From Lentisphaera marina (GTDB lineage Bacteria; Verrucomicrobiota; Lentisphaeria; Lentisphaerales; Lentisphaeraceae), in the NCBI RefSeq assembly GCF_028745505.1, contig NZ_JAQZZL010000001.1, positions 2,539,818 to 2,603,817 of the forward strand: a stretch of DNA of 64,000 nucleotides. Direction: 5' to 3'. This document shows positions 34,236 to 43,903 of the stretch, piece by piece. The position numbers and the translations under genes are program-made. Within the stretch, counting starts at the first letter, position 1. Each line of letters begins with the position of its first letter. The notes under the pieces were generated by a model. It saw only the letters and a list, made by a program, of their open reading frames with translations. It made no database searches and was not told where the DNA came from.

Positions 34236-37200
34236 ATGTCAGACGCTAAGTTATCGAGCACACCAAATACGGGGGATCACGTCCTTAAATTTTCAGGTGA
34301 CACACAAGAATTCACCTTAACGAGTCAACTTCCAGGCAAAGCTTATTTAAGAACAAACATCAATCAATCTGCCATCAGAAATGAACAAGTTATTCGTCAT
34401 ATCGAAAATGATGAAACTGAATTTGATTTGGGCTGGAATGATTACCCCATGAACGACCTTGGCAATGGATCATTCTCTATCACTCTTCCCTTAAGTGAAG
34501 CCGGTCATTTTAGAGCTAAAGCCTACCTCGTCTTAGGAAACGGCCAACAAGTCTGGCAAGATGGAGCCGATATTGTACTGAACATTGAACCTAACAGTAC
34601 TCGCTATGCCAATAGTATCTATTGTGCTTTCCCTCGTCAATTTGGCCAGAACAAAAACTTACAAAACGCCCCCGATCACGATAATTTAAAAGATCTCGAC
34701 GCTCAGGGGTACACTGTCATCCCTCCTTCTGGAAAATTTTCAGACCTCATTGAAGAACTCGATCATATTTTTGATAATTTAGGCTGCGATATTCTTCACC
34801 TATTGCCGATTAACCCGACGCCTACAAGCTATGCCCGCATGGGACGCTATGGTTCCCCCTATGCAGCCCTCGATTTTACCGCTGTAAATCCCGAACTTTG
34901 TAACTTCAATTTAAAGACAACTCCTGTCCAACAATTCTGTGAACTTGTCGATGCGGTCCATGCCAAGCAAGGGCGCATTATTATTGATATTGCCATCAAC
35001 CATACTGGCTGGGCTTCCAAGATTCATGAAACAAACCCTGAATGGGTAAGACGCCACGATAATGGTGATATTTTTCAACCTGGTGCTTGGGGAACTGTCT
35101 GGGAAGACCTAACGGAACTCAATCACAAAGATACCAAGCTATGGATTTACTTGGCCGATGTATTCCTCACTTGGTGTGAGCGTGGAGTCGATGGTTTCCG
35201 CTGTGATGCTGGCTACATGATACCTGAACCCGCCTGGAAATACATTGCTGCAAAAGTTCGTGAGCAATACCCAGAAACAATCTTCTTATTAGAAGGCTTA
35301 GGTGGTCCTTGGGAAACGACAGAAAATATGTTGAACCACTGTAACCTCAACTGGGCTTACTCCGAGCTCTTCCAAAATTATAATAAAGATCAAATCAGCG
35401 CGTACATGAAGTACTCAATTGATTTTAGTCAAAAATACGGCCCCATGGTTCACTATGCCGAGACTCATGATAACATGAGGCTTGCGGCAACATCCTCCCT
35501 ATGGGCAAAATCACGTACAACTTTATCTGCTCTGCTCTCACATAATGGCTGCTTTGGATTCACCAATGGCGTCGAATGGTTAGCCACAGAGAAAGTTAAT
35601 GTTCATGGTGCAAGTGCTTTAAATTGGGGTGCTGAAGAAAATTTAGTTAAAGAAATCAAAGAACTAAATCAAGTCCTCCATACCCACCCAGCTTTCTTCG
35701 AAAATTCTCAAATCAAAGAAATCCAAGTAAACAATTCTAACTTACTCGCTTATGAAAGGTATTCAGAACAAGGCTCTGCACCTGTCCTCATTCTCATCAA
35801 CTTAGATATGGAACATGCTCAAGAGGTCAATTTAGAGCCTCCTCATCATTACGCGGACCTACTCATTGGCAACAAAAATATCGACTTAAGTAACAAGCAG
35901 CTGCATTTCACACTTGAGCCTGGAGAAATCATTTGCCTTGGCAATCACTCAGACAAACTCGATTGCCCGCAAGATAAACAGAAGCATCAACAAGCTAAAA
36001 AAGTTATCTCTAGCCTATCTCAGAAATTAAATAACTTTAATTTAATAAATGACTTAGATTCCCAAGTTACTAAACTTTTGGACTCCCCTCTCAAATGGCT
36101 TAGAGAACAAAATATTATCCCCACCAGCTGGGAATTCCCTCTCGACCTAAAGCGCCAAGTTCCTTGCCCTGTTGATTCGTCAATTTTATTCAAAGCACCC
36201 TATAACTTTAAGGTTTTTGTATTTGGTCGCAAGCATTATTCTTTCCAAGCAAACGATGGTCTTCATTACATTTTATTAATGCCACTAGAAGATCAAGGCC
36301 ACATTTCTTATGAAGATCTAAAGCTAGAGATCAATAGCCCCAATGGGATTGAAAAACATGAGTCAACACTCGTTCGCTTGAGCACCGTTGATCTGCCTTA
36401 CGAAGATAAATACCCCGTCCAGGATTATAATAATGTAATTCTCGACACCAATGGCAAAGGCGCCATGATGAGGCTCAACACTGGGATTTCAAATATTTGG
36501 ACGCGTTATGATGCCCTTTTGGCGGCAAACTTAAGTCCAGATTACCCCGAGAATCGTCATATTATGTGGCGTCGCAATCGCATCTATGTCGATTGTCATC
36601 ACGCCACTTATGAGCTCACAGAAAAATTCCTCACAGAAATCCGTGGTAATGGCCGTGACCGCAAGCTCATTTATGAACTTCCACTCGGTCATCATCGTTG
36701 CCTCATTCTTAGTGTTCAAGCCTTTATGCTACCGGGAGAAAACGCCACGACCTTTATCATTTCTCGAGAGAAAAGCTCTCTTAAAGAAGCATCTCAAACT
36801 AGCGTAAAAATCTATATCCGCGTGGATTTAGAAGATCGCGATTTCCACTCCGACACAAAAGCCGGCGCAGGACTTGAAGGTCTGTGGTCTAGCAAAGTAA
36901 AATCGAAAAAACGTGAATTGCGTTTTGCTCCCGATGCGAGTCGCCAATTCTTATTGAAGAGCTCAAATGGTGAATTCCACCGTGAAGATGAGTGGTCTTA
37001 TAACCAGTATCAAAGAAACGAGGCTTTGCGTGGGCTCGAAAGTCACTGTGACTTATATAGTCCTGGCTTCTTCTTACTCGACCTCAAGCCAGGCGAATCT
37101 TGTACTCTACTTGGACAAGTCTTGCGAGATAGCAAGAGTCAAGGCACTAAAATAGCTGATATTGTAGCGCCACAGAAAAACGAATTAAATTCATACTTGG

Positions 37201-38381
37201 ATCAACTTACAGAGGCAGTCAGTCATTATGTTGTTGCACGTGATGGCATGAAAACGGTCATTGCTGGTTACCCTTGGTTCTTGGATTGGGGTCGTGACAC
37301 CCTAATTTGTTGCCGTGGTCTTATCAGCGCAGGTTTTGGAGAAGATGTCGTAAAAATCCTCCAGCGTTTTGCAAGCTTTGAAGAAGCTGGCACGCTACCG
37401 AACTCTATTCACGGTGCCGATGCCGCCAATCGCGATACGAGCGATGCTCCTCTGTGGTTCTTCATTGCTTGCAATGATTATATCGAAGACTGCGGTGATG
37501 ATAAAATCCTTAAGTTAGATTGTAATGGTCGTACATTGCTCGACATAATGAAATCTATTGCGGACAACTACATCGCCGGTGCCCCAAATGGCATTAAAGT
37601 CGACCCTGAATCCTTATTAGTCTACAGTCCATCTCACTTCACTTGGATGGATACCAATTACCCTGCGGGCACACCCCGTGAAGGCTACCCCGTAGAAATT
37701 CAAGTTTTCTGGATTAAGGCACTCAACATACTCTTTAAGTATACTGCTGATAAAAAGTGGCAGAACCTTGCAGACAAAGCACTCAATTCATTTATTAAAT
37801 ATTTTTGGAATGAAGAACGCGGATTTTTATCTGACTGCCTTCATTGCAAAAGTTATCACCCCGCCAATGAATCTCAGGCCGATGATGCTCTGCGCTCCAA
37901 CCAACTTTTTGCCATCACACTTGACGTCATTCAAGATAAAGACATGCAACAAGCGATTTTTGAATCTTCGTCCTGCCTGCTAATTCCTGGTGCCATCAGA
38001 AGTTTAGCAGATAGAAACAATGACTTCCCCTTGCCAGTTTACTCAAATTATGGTGAATTGCTCAACAACCCTCAGAACCCATACTTCCATCATTATGAAG
38101 GGGACGAAGACACAAGAAGGAAACCTGCCTATCATAATGGTACTGCTTGGAATTGGCCCTTCCCTTCTTACCCAGAGGCGATGCTGAAGATTTATGGTGA
38201 AGAAGCTATCCCAACAGTTAAGTCACTTTTATATAGCTCGCGAATTCTATTTAATACGGGTGCTTTAGAGCAAATCCCAGAAGTTATGGACGGTTCTGCA
38301 CCGCACACTCCCAGGGGTTGTGATGCTCAAGCTTGGTCTGTCACAGAACTGCTCCGCGTCTTGAAAAAATGTAAACATTAG
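34236..38381 (+). CDS. Bifunctional glycogen debranching enzyme (GH13 plus amylo-alpha-1,6-glucosidase)
   Basis: Predicted 1381 residues. The N-terminal half is a GH13 alpha-amylase fold: IIDIAINHTGW, GVDGFRCDAG (nucleophile Asp near residue 323), LLEGLGG (acid/base Glu) and YAETHDN. The C-terminal third is a GH133 amylo-alpha-1,6-glucosidase domain: WFLDWGRDTLI, LPNSIHGADAANRDTSDAPLW and YHNGTAWNWPFPSYPEAM. This two-activity layout is that of eukaryotic-type debranching enzymes, unlike E. coli GlgX. The ATG at 34236 has GAGGG 9 bases upstream; an in-frame ATG at 34104 lies inside trpC. It degrades branched glycogen in the cytoplasm. Confidence 0.92.
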   Translation: MSDAKLSSTPNTGDHVLKFSGDTQEFTLTSQLPGKAYLRTNINQSAIRNEQVIRHIENDETEFDLGWNDYPMNDLGNGSFSITLPLSEAGHFRAKAYLVLGNGQQVWQDGADIVLNIEPNSTRYANSIYCAFPRQFGQNKNLQNAPDHDNLKDLDAQGYTVIPPSGKFSDLIEELDHIFDNLGCDILHLLPINPTPTSYARMGRYGSPYAALDFTAVNPELCNFNLKTTPVQQFCELVDAVHAKQGRIIIDIAINHTGWASKIHETNPEWVRRHDNGDIFQPGAWGTVWEDLTELNHKDTKLWIYLADVFLTWCERGVDGFRCDAGYMIPEPAWKYIAAKVREQYPETIFLLEGLGGPWETTENMLNHCNLNWAYSELFQNYNKDQISAYMKYSIDFSQKYGPMVHYAETHDNMRLAATSSLWAKSRTTLSALLSHNGCFGFTNGVEWLATEKVNVHGASALNWGAEENLVKEIKELNQVLHTHPAFFENSQIKEIQVNNSNLLAYERYSEQGSAPVLILINLDMEHAQEVNLEPPHHYADLLIGNKNIDLSNKQLHFTLEPGEIICLGNHSDKLDCPQDKQKHQQAKKVISSLSQKLNNFNLINDLDSQVTKLLDSPLKWLREQNIIPTSWEFPLDLKRQVPCPVDSSILFKAPYNFKVFVFGRKHYSFQANDGLHYILLMPLEDQGHISYEDLKLEINSPNGIEKHESTLVRLSTVDLPYEDKYPVQDYNNVILDTNGKGAMMRLNTGISNIWTRYDALLAANLSPDYPENRHIMWRRNRIYVDCHHATYELTEKFLTEIRGNGRDRKLIYELPLGHHRCLILSVQAFMLPGENATTFIISREKSSLKEASQTSVKIYIRVDLEDRDFHSDTKAGAGLEGLWSSKVKSKKRELRFAPDASRQFLLKSSNGEFHREDEWSYNQYQRNEALRGLESHCDLYSPGFFLLDLKPGESCTLLGQVLRDSKSQGTKIADIVAPQKNELNSYLDQLTEAVSHYVVARDGMKTVIAGYPWFLDWGRDTLICCRGLISAGFGEDVVKILQRFASFEEAGTLPNSIHGADAANRDTSDAPLWFFIACNDYIEDCGDDKILKLDCNGRTLLDIMKSIADNYIAGAPNGIKVDPESLLVYSPSHFTWMDTNYPAGTPREGYPVEIQVFWIKALNILFKYTADKKWQNLADKALNSFIKYFWNEERGFLSDCLHCKSYHPANESQADDALRSNQLFAITLDVIQDKDMQQAIFESSSCLLIPGAIRSLADRNNDFPLPVYSNYGELLNNPQNPYFHHYEGDEDTRRKPAYHNGTAWNWPFPSYPEAMLKIYGEEAIPTVKSLLYSSRILFNTGALEQIPEVMDGSAPHTPRGCDAQAWSVTELLRVLKKCKH

Positions 38382-38567
38382 TGAATTTTTCGTGAAATAG
38401 TATTTTTTTTATACTTTTTTACAATAAATCTCTCTTGCTTACGTTAAGTTCATTTAAGTACAAAATCGCACTAAATTTGACCATTGATAAAAATTTATGT
38501 TTTTTTTGATTTGCGTGAAAGATATGCTTTAATATATACGATTTAGTTTTTATAGACCAAATAAGAT

Positions 38568-38993
38568 ATGGATGAAACAATTATGTCAGACAATGAAAAA
38601 CCGAGAAAGCCTAAAGCTTTAGACTATTGTAAAGCGACTGTACTATCAATTATGATTTTTGCCGCTGTATTTTATAGTCACAAATATCTCACTATAAAAT
38701 ATGACTACTTACTTCCCGACATCTACCCACATGAAAATGTTGTAGGCACTTGGAATGATGATGCAGGAAAAAGCAGTGTTGATTTTGATGCTAATGGCTT
38801 TTGCCAACTGAAAGACGCAAAGAAAAAAATGCTCTTTATCAAAACAGAAGCTAACAATTTCACTCTCTTCAAATTTGGACGCGATAAAAAAGGCAACCGC
38901 TTAGGTACAATTGCTCATAAAGTAAAAGTCCTTGGAGAAACTAAACTTGAACTGGATAAAAACTCCTACACCAAGCTAGTCGCTCAGAAATAA
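38568..38993 (+). CDS. Small membrane-anchored protein of unknown function
   Basis: A 141-residue protein with a short cytoplasmic N-terminus, one transmembrane helix (about 25-45) and an extracytoplasmic strand-rich part (VVGTWNDDAGKSSVDFDANG...). That part resembles small lipocalin-like or META-like beta domains in pattern only. The start could also be the ATG at 38583; neither has a strong ribosome binding site. It is followed at once by a strong terminator, so it is monocistronic. Confidence 0.65.
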   Translation: MDETIMSDNEKPRKPKALDYCKATVLSIMIFAAVFYSHKYLTIKYDYLLPDIYPHENVVGTWNDDAGKSSVDFDANGFCQLKDAKKKMLFIKTEANNFTLFKFGRDKKGNRLGTIAHKVKVLGETKLELDKNSYTKLVAQK

Positions 38994-38998
38994 TTTTA

Positions 38999-39024
38999 AG
39001 CCCACTTCACAGTGGGCTTTTTTA
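38999..39024 (+). terminator. Rho-independent terminator
   Basis: Perfect 8-bp stem AGCCCACT (38999-39006) and AGTGGGCT (39011-39018) with a 4-base loop and six following T residues. It lies 6 bp after the preceding stop codon. Confidence 0.92.
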
Positions 39025-39131
39025 TTGCCTCGAAAGATTTGCAGAGATCCCTAAACTTTTTACCTAAAAGCTGTTTAGATCCACGCTCCCTGATTTAGTC
39101 TAATTAAAACATGACTAAAAAAGGATAATCT

Positions 39132-42100
39132 GTGAAACGTTCCAAATACACTCCACTTCTCGCAGGCATGGCACTTATTAATGCTTCGCTTTTTGCGGCT
39201 CCCCCTGCCAAAGATAATACTAAGCCTTTCACAAGAAAAGCTATTGATAAAGATGCCGCTTACAAAAGCCCTGCTTATGCAAAACATCGTGAAGCATCCC
39301 TCACTCTCGACGATCGCTTTGAGCATAATTTATTTGCATCTCCCCCCTTTATCGAATATGTTACCGCCGTTTCTGCTGACGTCGATGGAACTCTATACGT
39401 CTCACAAGACCCTAATGGTAGCCTAGGCCACTACATTGGCTTAGGTAATGTTGTTACTGCCAAGGACACTAATGGTGATGGCAAGGCCGATAAATTTGTG
39501 GACTTCATCCCAAAAATCGAGAGTGCTCGTGGTGGTCATATTGTCGCTGGTACTTACTATCTCTTACACCCTCCTTATTTAACGGCTTTTAAAGACACGA
39601 CTGGTGATGGCGTAGCTGATCAAAAGACTCTCTTAGCTGATGGTTGGGGCGGTGGTATTGAACACCCACGTGGAGCTGACCATACGACAAATGGCGTTCG
39701 TATGGGTATTGATGGATGGCTCTACGTTTCCGTTGGTGACTTTGGCATTAAAGACTCAAAAACAGCGAGTGGCGAAGTTTTCCGCTTTCACGGAGGTGGT
39801 GTCGCTCGTATTCGACCTGATGGCAGTGAACTGGAAATGTATGTTGATAATACTCGTAACCAATTCGATGTCGCCATTTCACCTACTTTAGAATTATTCA
39901 CCCGTGACAATACCAACGATGGTAAGGGCTGGAACTTACGTGTTCACCACCAAGTTCCTGAATCTGACTTTGGCTACCCCAAACTCTACCAAAACTTCCC
40001 AGACGAACACATTGCCTCTCTCGGCGATTATGGCGGAGGCTCCGGTATGGGAGTGCTTTTCTTAGATGAGCCTGGCTTTCCAAAAGACATCAATAATAAA
40101 CTCTACACATGTGATTGGACTACTGGTAAAGTTTTTAGCTTTGATATGAGAGCCAAGAATGGAACTTATGAAGTTAAGCAAAATATTTTCACCCCACTGA
40201 CTCGTGCAACCGATATTGAAGTTGATGGGCAATCCAAACTCTACTTCTCTGACTGGGTTGGTGCTAGCTTTGCTTATGCGGGTGACAACAAACCCGTAAG
40301 TCGTATCTTTTCTGCGAAAATTAAGGGCTACAATGCTCCTAAAGCTCCAAATTTAAAGACAGCCAATAATGCTGAATTGATTAAGCACCTCACTGGTCCG
40401 AGCTCAACCATCCGACTCCATGCACAGCAATACTTACTACAAAAGCCATTATCTAAGCAGAGTATTGCTCTACTGACTCAAGCTTGCTTGGATAAAAAGC
40501 TTTCGGTCAATGCTCGCACAGCAGTTCTGTTCACACTCAAACAAGCCCTGGGCGAAGCGAGTCATGATACCTGTAAAAAACTTTTAACTGACCGCAGCAT
40601 GCGCGAAATGGCGCTTAAGGCTCTAACTGACCGCAAATCACAAATGACTCATATTTCTCCTGAACTTATCTCACCCTACCTTAGTGATACAGACCCTAAG
40701 GTTCGACTTCAAGCTTTTATTAGTTTGCGTCGCCTAAATAAATTCAGCGAAGCGAGCAGTGATGCCCTCATCGAAGCTGCCACAAAATCATGGAAAGCTG
40801 ATAGCGTTGGTAAATTAGGCACTAGTGCCTTACCTCACTTAGCCTCTCGTGCTCTTGCGGGCTTGGCACAAAACCATCCACAAGCATGGCAGCATTACCT
40901 AGCTCGCTTTAAGTCTGGTGATTATAAGACTCAAAAAACTCTTTCTTATGCACTTAAAACAGTTCACGACCCAAAACTCATTGATCAACTAATTGCGGAA
41001 CTCGCAAAGGATAAATGGAATGATGCTAGTCGTTTACTTATTCTCGATATACTTGCACGTCTATCTCGTAAAGAAGCTGAATGGGATTTAGTTGCTTGGT
41101 GGGGAACGCGCCCAAATGATAGTGGCCCTTACTACGAAGGTAAAAAGTGGCAAGAAACAGCTAAAATTATCAAAGCCATCGAAACTAACTTTGGTAAATT
41201 TAAAGCGAGTTCACAAGTTGATGTGATCGATCAATTGGCCCTCAATCAAATTGACACAACTAAACTTAAGCTCGAAGGCGTAGATATTCTCTTCTCTGCA
41301 CTGGATGCTCAAACACCTACAAAACAGCATATCTCTACTTTACAGGCAGCCGCACTTGATAGTGCAAAACCTTGGCCCACTCGCCTCAAAGTCGCCAATA
41401 AACTCAGTAGCTTTAGCGAATGGATTGATCCCGGCGCCATTCGTTGGGTCAAAAAAGGCAAAGGCAGAAAAGCACCAAAAGAAAAAGTTGTTAATGAACA
41501 GAAGGTTCAAGCTTCTAAAGAAATGCGTCTCATCGCAACAAAGGCACTCTTAACGAGCCTTTCTAAATTCCAAGCGGATATTCAGTCTCTCGACAAAAAA
41601 GACCCAAATGCAAAAGCGGTCAAAGCTCTTGCCCACGACTACTGGACTTTCCCAAGCCAAAACAAAGGTGATTTTGCGGATCTCGCTAAATTAGCTAACG
41701 AACTGGATGACCAAGCGGCTGCTTTAGCATGGAAGAAAATTTTCTTTGCTTTCTATAAAAACATTGGTGAGAAAATTGTCGCGAATCAAAAAATTATCGA
41801 TAGCGAAGTAGGTTTACATAACCCTGGTTACTACCAAGCGATTGCCGATCTTTACCTACTCGATGATAAATATAAAAAACGAGCGCAAGCTAATTTAACT
41901 TGGGATTACGAAGGAACTCGTAAGGCCGCAAAGCTTGTCATGGATATGCATCAAGTGGTTGTGAAAGTTGCAAAAGATCCTAAAAAATCAGCACCACTCC
42001 TAAGTGCAGGCTTAGAAGGAGCTGAAAAATACGCTCTTGAAAACAAAGGTGATATTGCCTTAGGTGCCAAGCTGTTTAACAAAAACAACTGTATTGCTTG

Positions 42101-42461
42101 TCACGCCGTCAATAATGCCGCGATTCAGAAAGGACCTTATATGGGAACGGCTGGAAGTCAGTTCCAAAGAAAATTCCTCATTGAATCTATTCTTAATCCG
42201 CCAGCAGCCATTGCACAAGGTTTTCCTACTTATGAAATCTTTCCAAAAGGAGGTAAACCACCTCATATTGGTTTCCTCGTGGATGAAGACAATACCTATT
42301 ACTACCTCATGAATGCAGCTGGTCATACAGAAAAAGTGACGAAAGAACATATGCAGGATAAAAAACTAAACAAGATGTCGCAAATGCCACCTGGTCTAGT
42401 TTTTAACCTCAACTTACATGAATTCACTTCTCTCATCGATTACCTCGAGTCCATGAAGTAG
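39132..42461 (+). CDS. Large secreted PVC-type heme-binding propeller protein
   Basis: An 1109-residue protein with a signal peptide (about 1-22). The N-terminal half is a glucose/sorbosone dehydrogenase-like beta-propeller with Asp-rich loops (DTNGDGKADKF, DTTGDGVADQK) that may bind calcium. HEAT-like helical repeats follow from about 410 to 900. The C-terminal cytochrome c domain has CIACH near residues 987-991 and a distal MSQMPPG Met. This is the standard layout of giant heme proteins of Planctomycetes and Lentisphaerae, thought to take part in extracellular oxidation. The start is GTG, with AAGGA 8 bases upstream. A strong terminator follows. Confidence 0.88.
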   Translation: MKRSKYTPLLAGMALINASLFAAPPAKDNTKPFTRKAIDKDAAYKSPAYAKHREASLTLDDRFEHNLFASPPFIEYVTAVSADVDGTLYVSQDPNGSLGHYIGLGNVVTAKDTNGDGKADKFVDFIPKIESARGGHIVAGTYYLLHPPYLTAFKDTTGDGVADQKTLLADGWGGGIEHPRGADHTTNGVRMGIDGWLYVSVGDFGIKDSKTASGEVFRFHGGGVARIRPDGSELEMYVDNTRNQFDVAISPTLELFTRDNTNDGKGWNLRVHHQVPESDFGYPKLYQNFPDEHIASLGDYGGGSGMGVLFLDEPGFPKDINNKLYTCDWTTGKVFSFDMRAKNGTYEVKQNIFTPLTRATDIEVDGQSKLYFSDWVGASFAYAGDNKPVSRIFSAKIKGYNAPKAPNLKTANNAELIKHLTGPSSTIRLHAQQYLLQKPLSKQSIALLTQACLDKKLSVNARTAVLFTLKQALGEASHDTCKKLLTDRSMREMALKALTDRKSQMTHISPELISPYLSDTDPKVRLQAFISLRRLNKFSEASSDALIEAATKSWKADSVGKLGTSALPHLASRALAGLAQNHPQAWQHYLARFKSGDYKTQKTLSYALKTVHDPKLIDQLIAELAKDKWNDASRLLILDILARLSRKEAEWDLVAWWGTRPNDSGPYYEGKKWQETAKIIKAIETNFGKFKASSQVDVIDQLALNQIDTTKLKLEGVDILFSALDAQTPTKQHISTLQAAALDSAKPWPTRLKVANKLSSFSEWIDPGAIRWVKKGKGRKAPKEKVVNEQKVQASKEMRLIATKALLTSLSKFQADIQSLDKKDPNAKAVKALAHDYWTFPSQNKGDFADLAKLANELDDQAAALAWKKIFFAFYKNIGEKIVANQKIIDSEVGLHNPGYYQAIADLYLLDDKYKKRAQANLTWDYEGTRKAAKLVMDMHQVVVKVAKDPKKSAPLLSAGLEGAEKYALENKGDIALGAKLFNKNNCIACHAVNNAAIQKGPYMGTAGSQFQRKFLIESILNPPAAIAQGFPTYEIFPKGGKPPHIGFLVDEDNTYYYLMNAAGHTEKVTKEHMQDKKLNKMSQMPPGLVFNLNLHEFTSLIDYLESMK

Positions 42462-42477
42462 AATTTATTCAATCAAT

Positions 42478-42518
42478 AAAAAAGGCCAGCTTCTTGTGAG
42501 AAGCTGGCCTTTTTTATT
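42478..42518. terminator. Bidirectional terminator
   Basis: A 14-bp perfect stem, AAAGGCCAGCTTCT (42481-42494) and AGAAGCTGGCCTTT (42499-42512), with loop TGTG and flanking A and T runs on both sides. It lies between convergent genes and can serve both. Confidence 0.95.
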
Positions 42519-42531
42519 TAAGTAACTTATT

Positions 42532-42978
42532 CTAGCTCAAGGCCGCCTTAACTAAACCCGAAAGCTTGCCACCGTTAACTAAGAAGCCCGCCCCCTCGAC
42601 CTGTGATTTCACCGAGGCAATTGTACGACCCATATTTTTCATTGACTTATCATCAAGATCTTCAATCACTTTTTCAATGATTGCTTTCATCTCAGCTTCA
42701 TCCATTTCTTTAGGAAGGTAAGTTGCCACAATCTCTAAACGCGCCTTGAGTTCGGCCACTTGCTCTGCGTTGCCCGCTTTTTCAAAAGCATCGAGTGATT
42801 CATGCATTTCTTTTTGAATTTTCTGAATGATGGTCGTGATCTGAGCATCAGTCACTTCAATCTTTTCATTGATCTCTTTATTTTTAATTGCACCACGAAT
42901 TTCTGTTACAACAGCTTTCCTAGTGGCATCTTTTGCTTTCATGGATTCTTTAAAATCATTCATCAAACGCGTTTTCAT
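42532..42978 (-). CDS. yqeY: GatB/YqeY domain-containing protein
   Basis: A 148-residue stand-alone YqeY protein, homologous to the tail domain of the amidotransferase GatB that binds tRNA. Conserved elements: MNDFKESMKAKDATRKAVVTEIR, LKARLEIVATYLPKEM and KNMGRTIASVKSQVEG. Length is typical (about 148-150). AGGAG lies upstream of the ATG. The cellular role is uncertain; a link to tRNA is suggested only by the domain. Confidence 0.93.
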   Translation of the reverse strand: MKTRLMNDFKESMKAKDATRKAVVTEIRGAIKNKEINEKIEVTDAQITTIIQKIQKEMHESLDAFEKAGNAEQVAELKARLEIVATYLPKEMDEAEMKAIIEKVIEDLDDKSMKNMGRTIASVKSQVEGAGFLVNGGKLSGLVKAALS

Positions 42979-43063
42979 GTGAACTCCTAATTTAAATTCA
43001 ATGAACTAGGCTAACTCCTAATAAGCTCTTTAAAAGCTTTAGACCGTTGCGAAAGACAAAAAA

Positions 43064-43780
43064 TTAGTCTTGTATAGGCTCGTGAGTCACCATCTTGCGC
43101 AAAGCTTTTCTAGAAACGCTTCCAATAATCGCCAGACTCAGAATGGTCGCAATTAAGCCAAGAACAAAAAGTGAGCGATCAGCTCCTTGACTCAAATCTA
43201 GACTAGACAGTTTAGAACCAGCAATACTCACCAGAATCACGCGTGGTGCTAAACCTATGGCTGAGCCAAAGACGAATTCCAGTTTATTCACTTTACCTGC
43301 GGCCAAAAGCACGTTAGTTCCCGCAAAGGGCATGATGGGAGATAAACGAATCAAGATAACCATACTCAAAGTTCTTAAGCCATGGCTTTTCAATAACTCC
43401 GTATAAATCATATGAGCACGAGGCTTTTTCTTTAATAAAGCTAAAAGTTCATCGTCTAAAAAGCGACTAAACAAGATGTAGGAAAACATGGAGGCTAGTG
43501 TAATTGTCCCCAGTGCATACATAGGCCCTAAATAATGACCAAAGAGAATACCCCCCAACAAAGACACTGCATGGGTAGGAATTAATGAACAACCAGTAAG
43601 AATTAAGCCCAAGATTAAGAAGATCAATAAACTCATGGGGTGGGAACGCAAGGCATCGAACCATACATCGGTGCTAGCACTCAAAACAATGGCGCCCACT
43701 CCAGGACCCATAACCGAAAAAGCCAAAATGGGGCCAAAGTTACCTAGGTCTTTAATGAAAGTAGTGATTTTTTTAAACAT
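43064..43780 (-). CDS. VTT/SNARE-associated (DedA/TVP38-like) membrane protein
   Basis: A 238-residue multi-pass membrane protein of the TVP38/TMEM64/DedA group. The family re-entrant motifs are LIPTHAVSLLGGILFG and LSPIMPFAGTNVLLAAGKV. The last helix is near the C-terminus. Family members are implicated in lipid scrambling or carrier-lipid recycling. The ATG at 43780 is chosen because GGAG lies 6 bases upstream; starts at 43795 and 43840 have no proper ribosome binding site. Confidence 0.87.
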   Translation of the reverse strand: MFKKITTFIKDLGNFGPILAFSVMGPGVGAIVLSASTDVWFDALRSHPMSLLIFLILGLILTGCSLIPTHAVSLLGGILFGHYLGPMYALGTITLASMFSYILFSRFLDDELLALLKKKPRAHMIYTELLKSHGLRTLSMVILIRLSPIMPFAGTNVLLAAGKVNKLEFVFGSAIGLAPRVILVSIAGSKLSSLDLSQGADRSLFVLGLIATILSLAIIGSVSRKALRKMVTHEPIQD

Positions 43781-43903
43781 ATGCTCCGTTTTCATCCTTA
43801 ATTTCGGCTCTTTAATACAGCCGATCAATTTGACGTCCACTTACATACTTCTCTTCAAAAAGATTTAAACCTCATATGAAGATTATTATCGAGGCTTAAT
43901 TGA

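Noticed and set aside
43781..43840. Longer start of the VTT membrane protein (GTG at 43840)
   Set aside because: No ribosome binding site and a hydrophilic extension; the ATG at 43780 with GGAG fits better.
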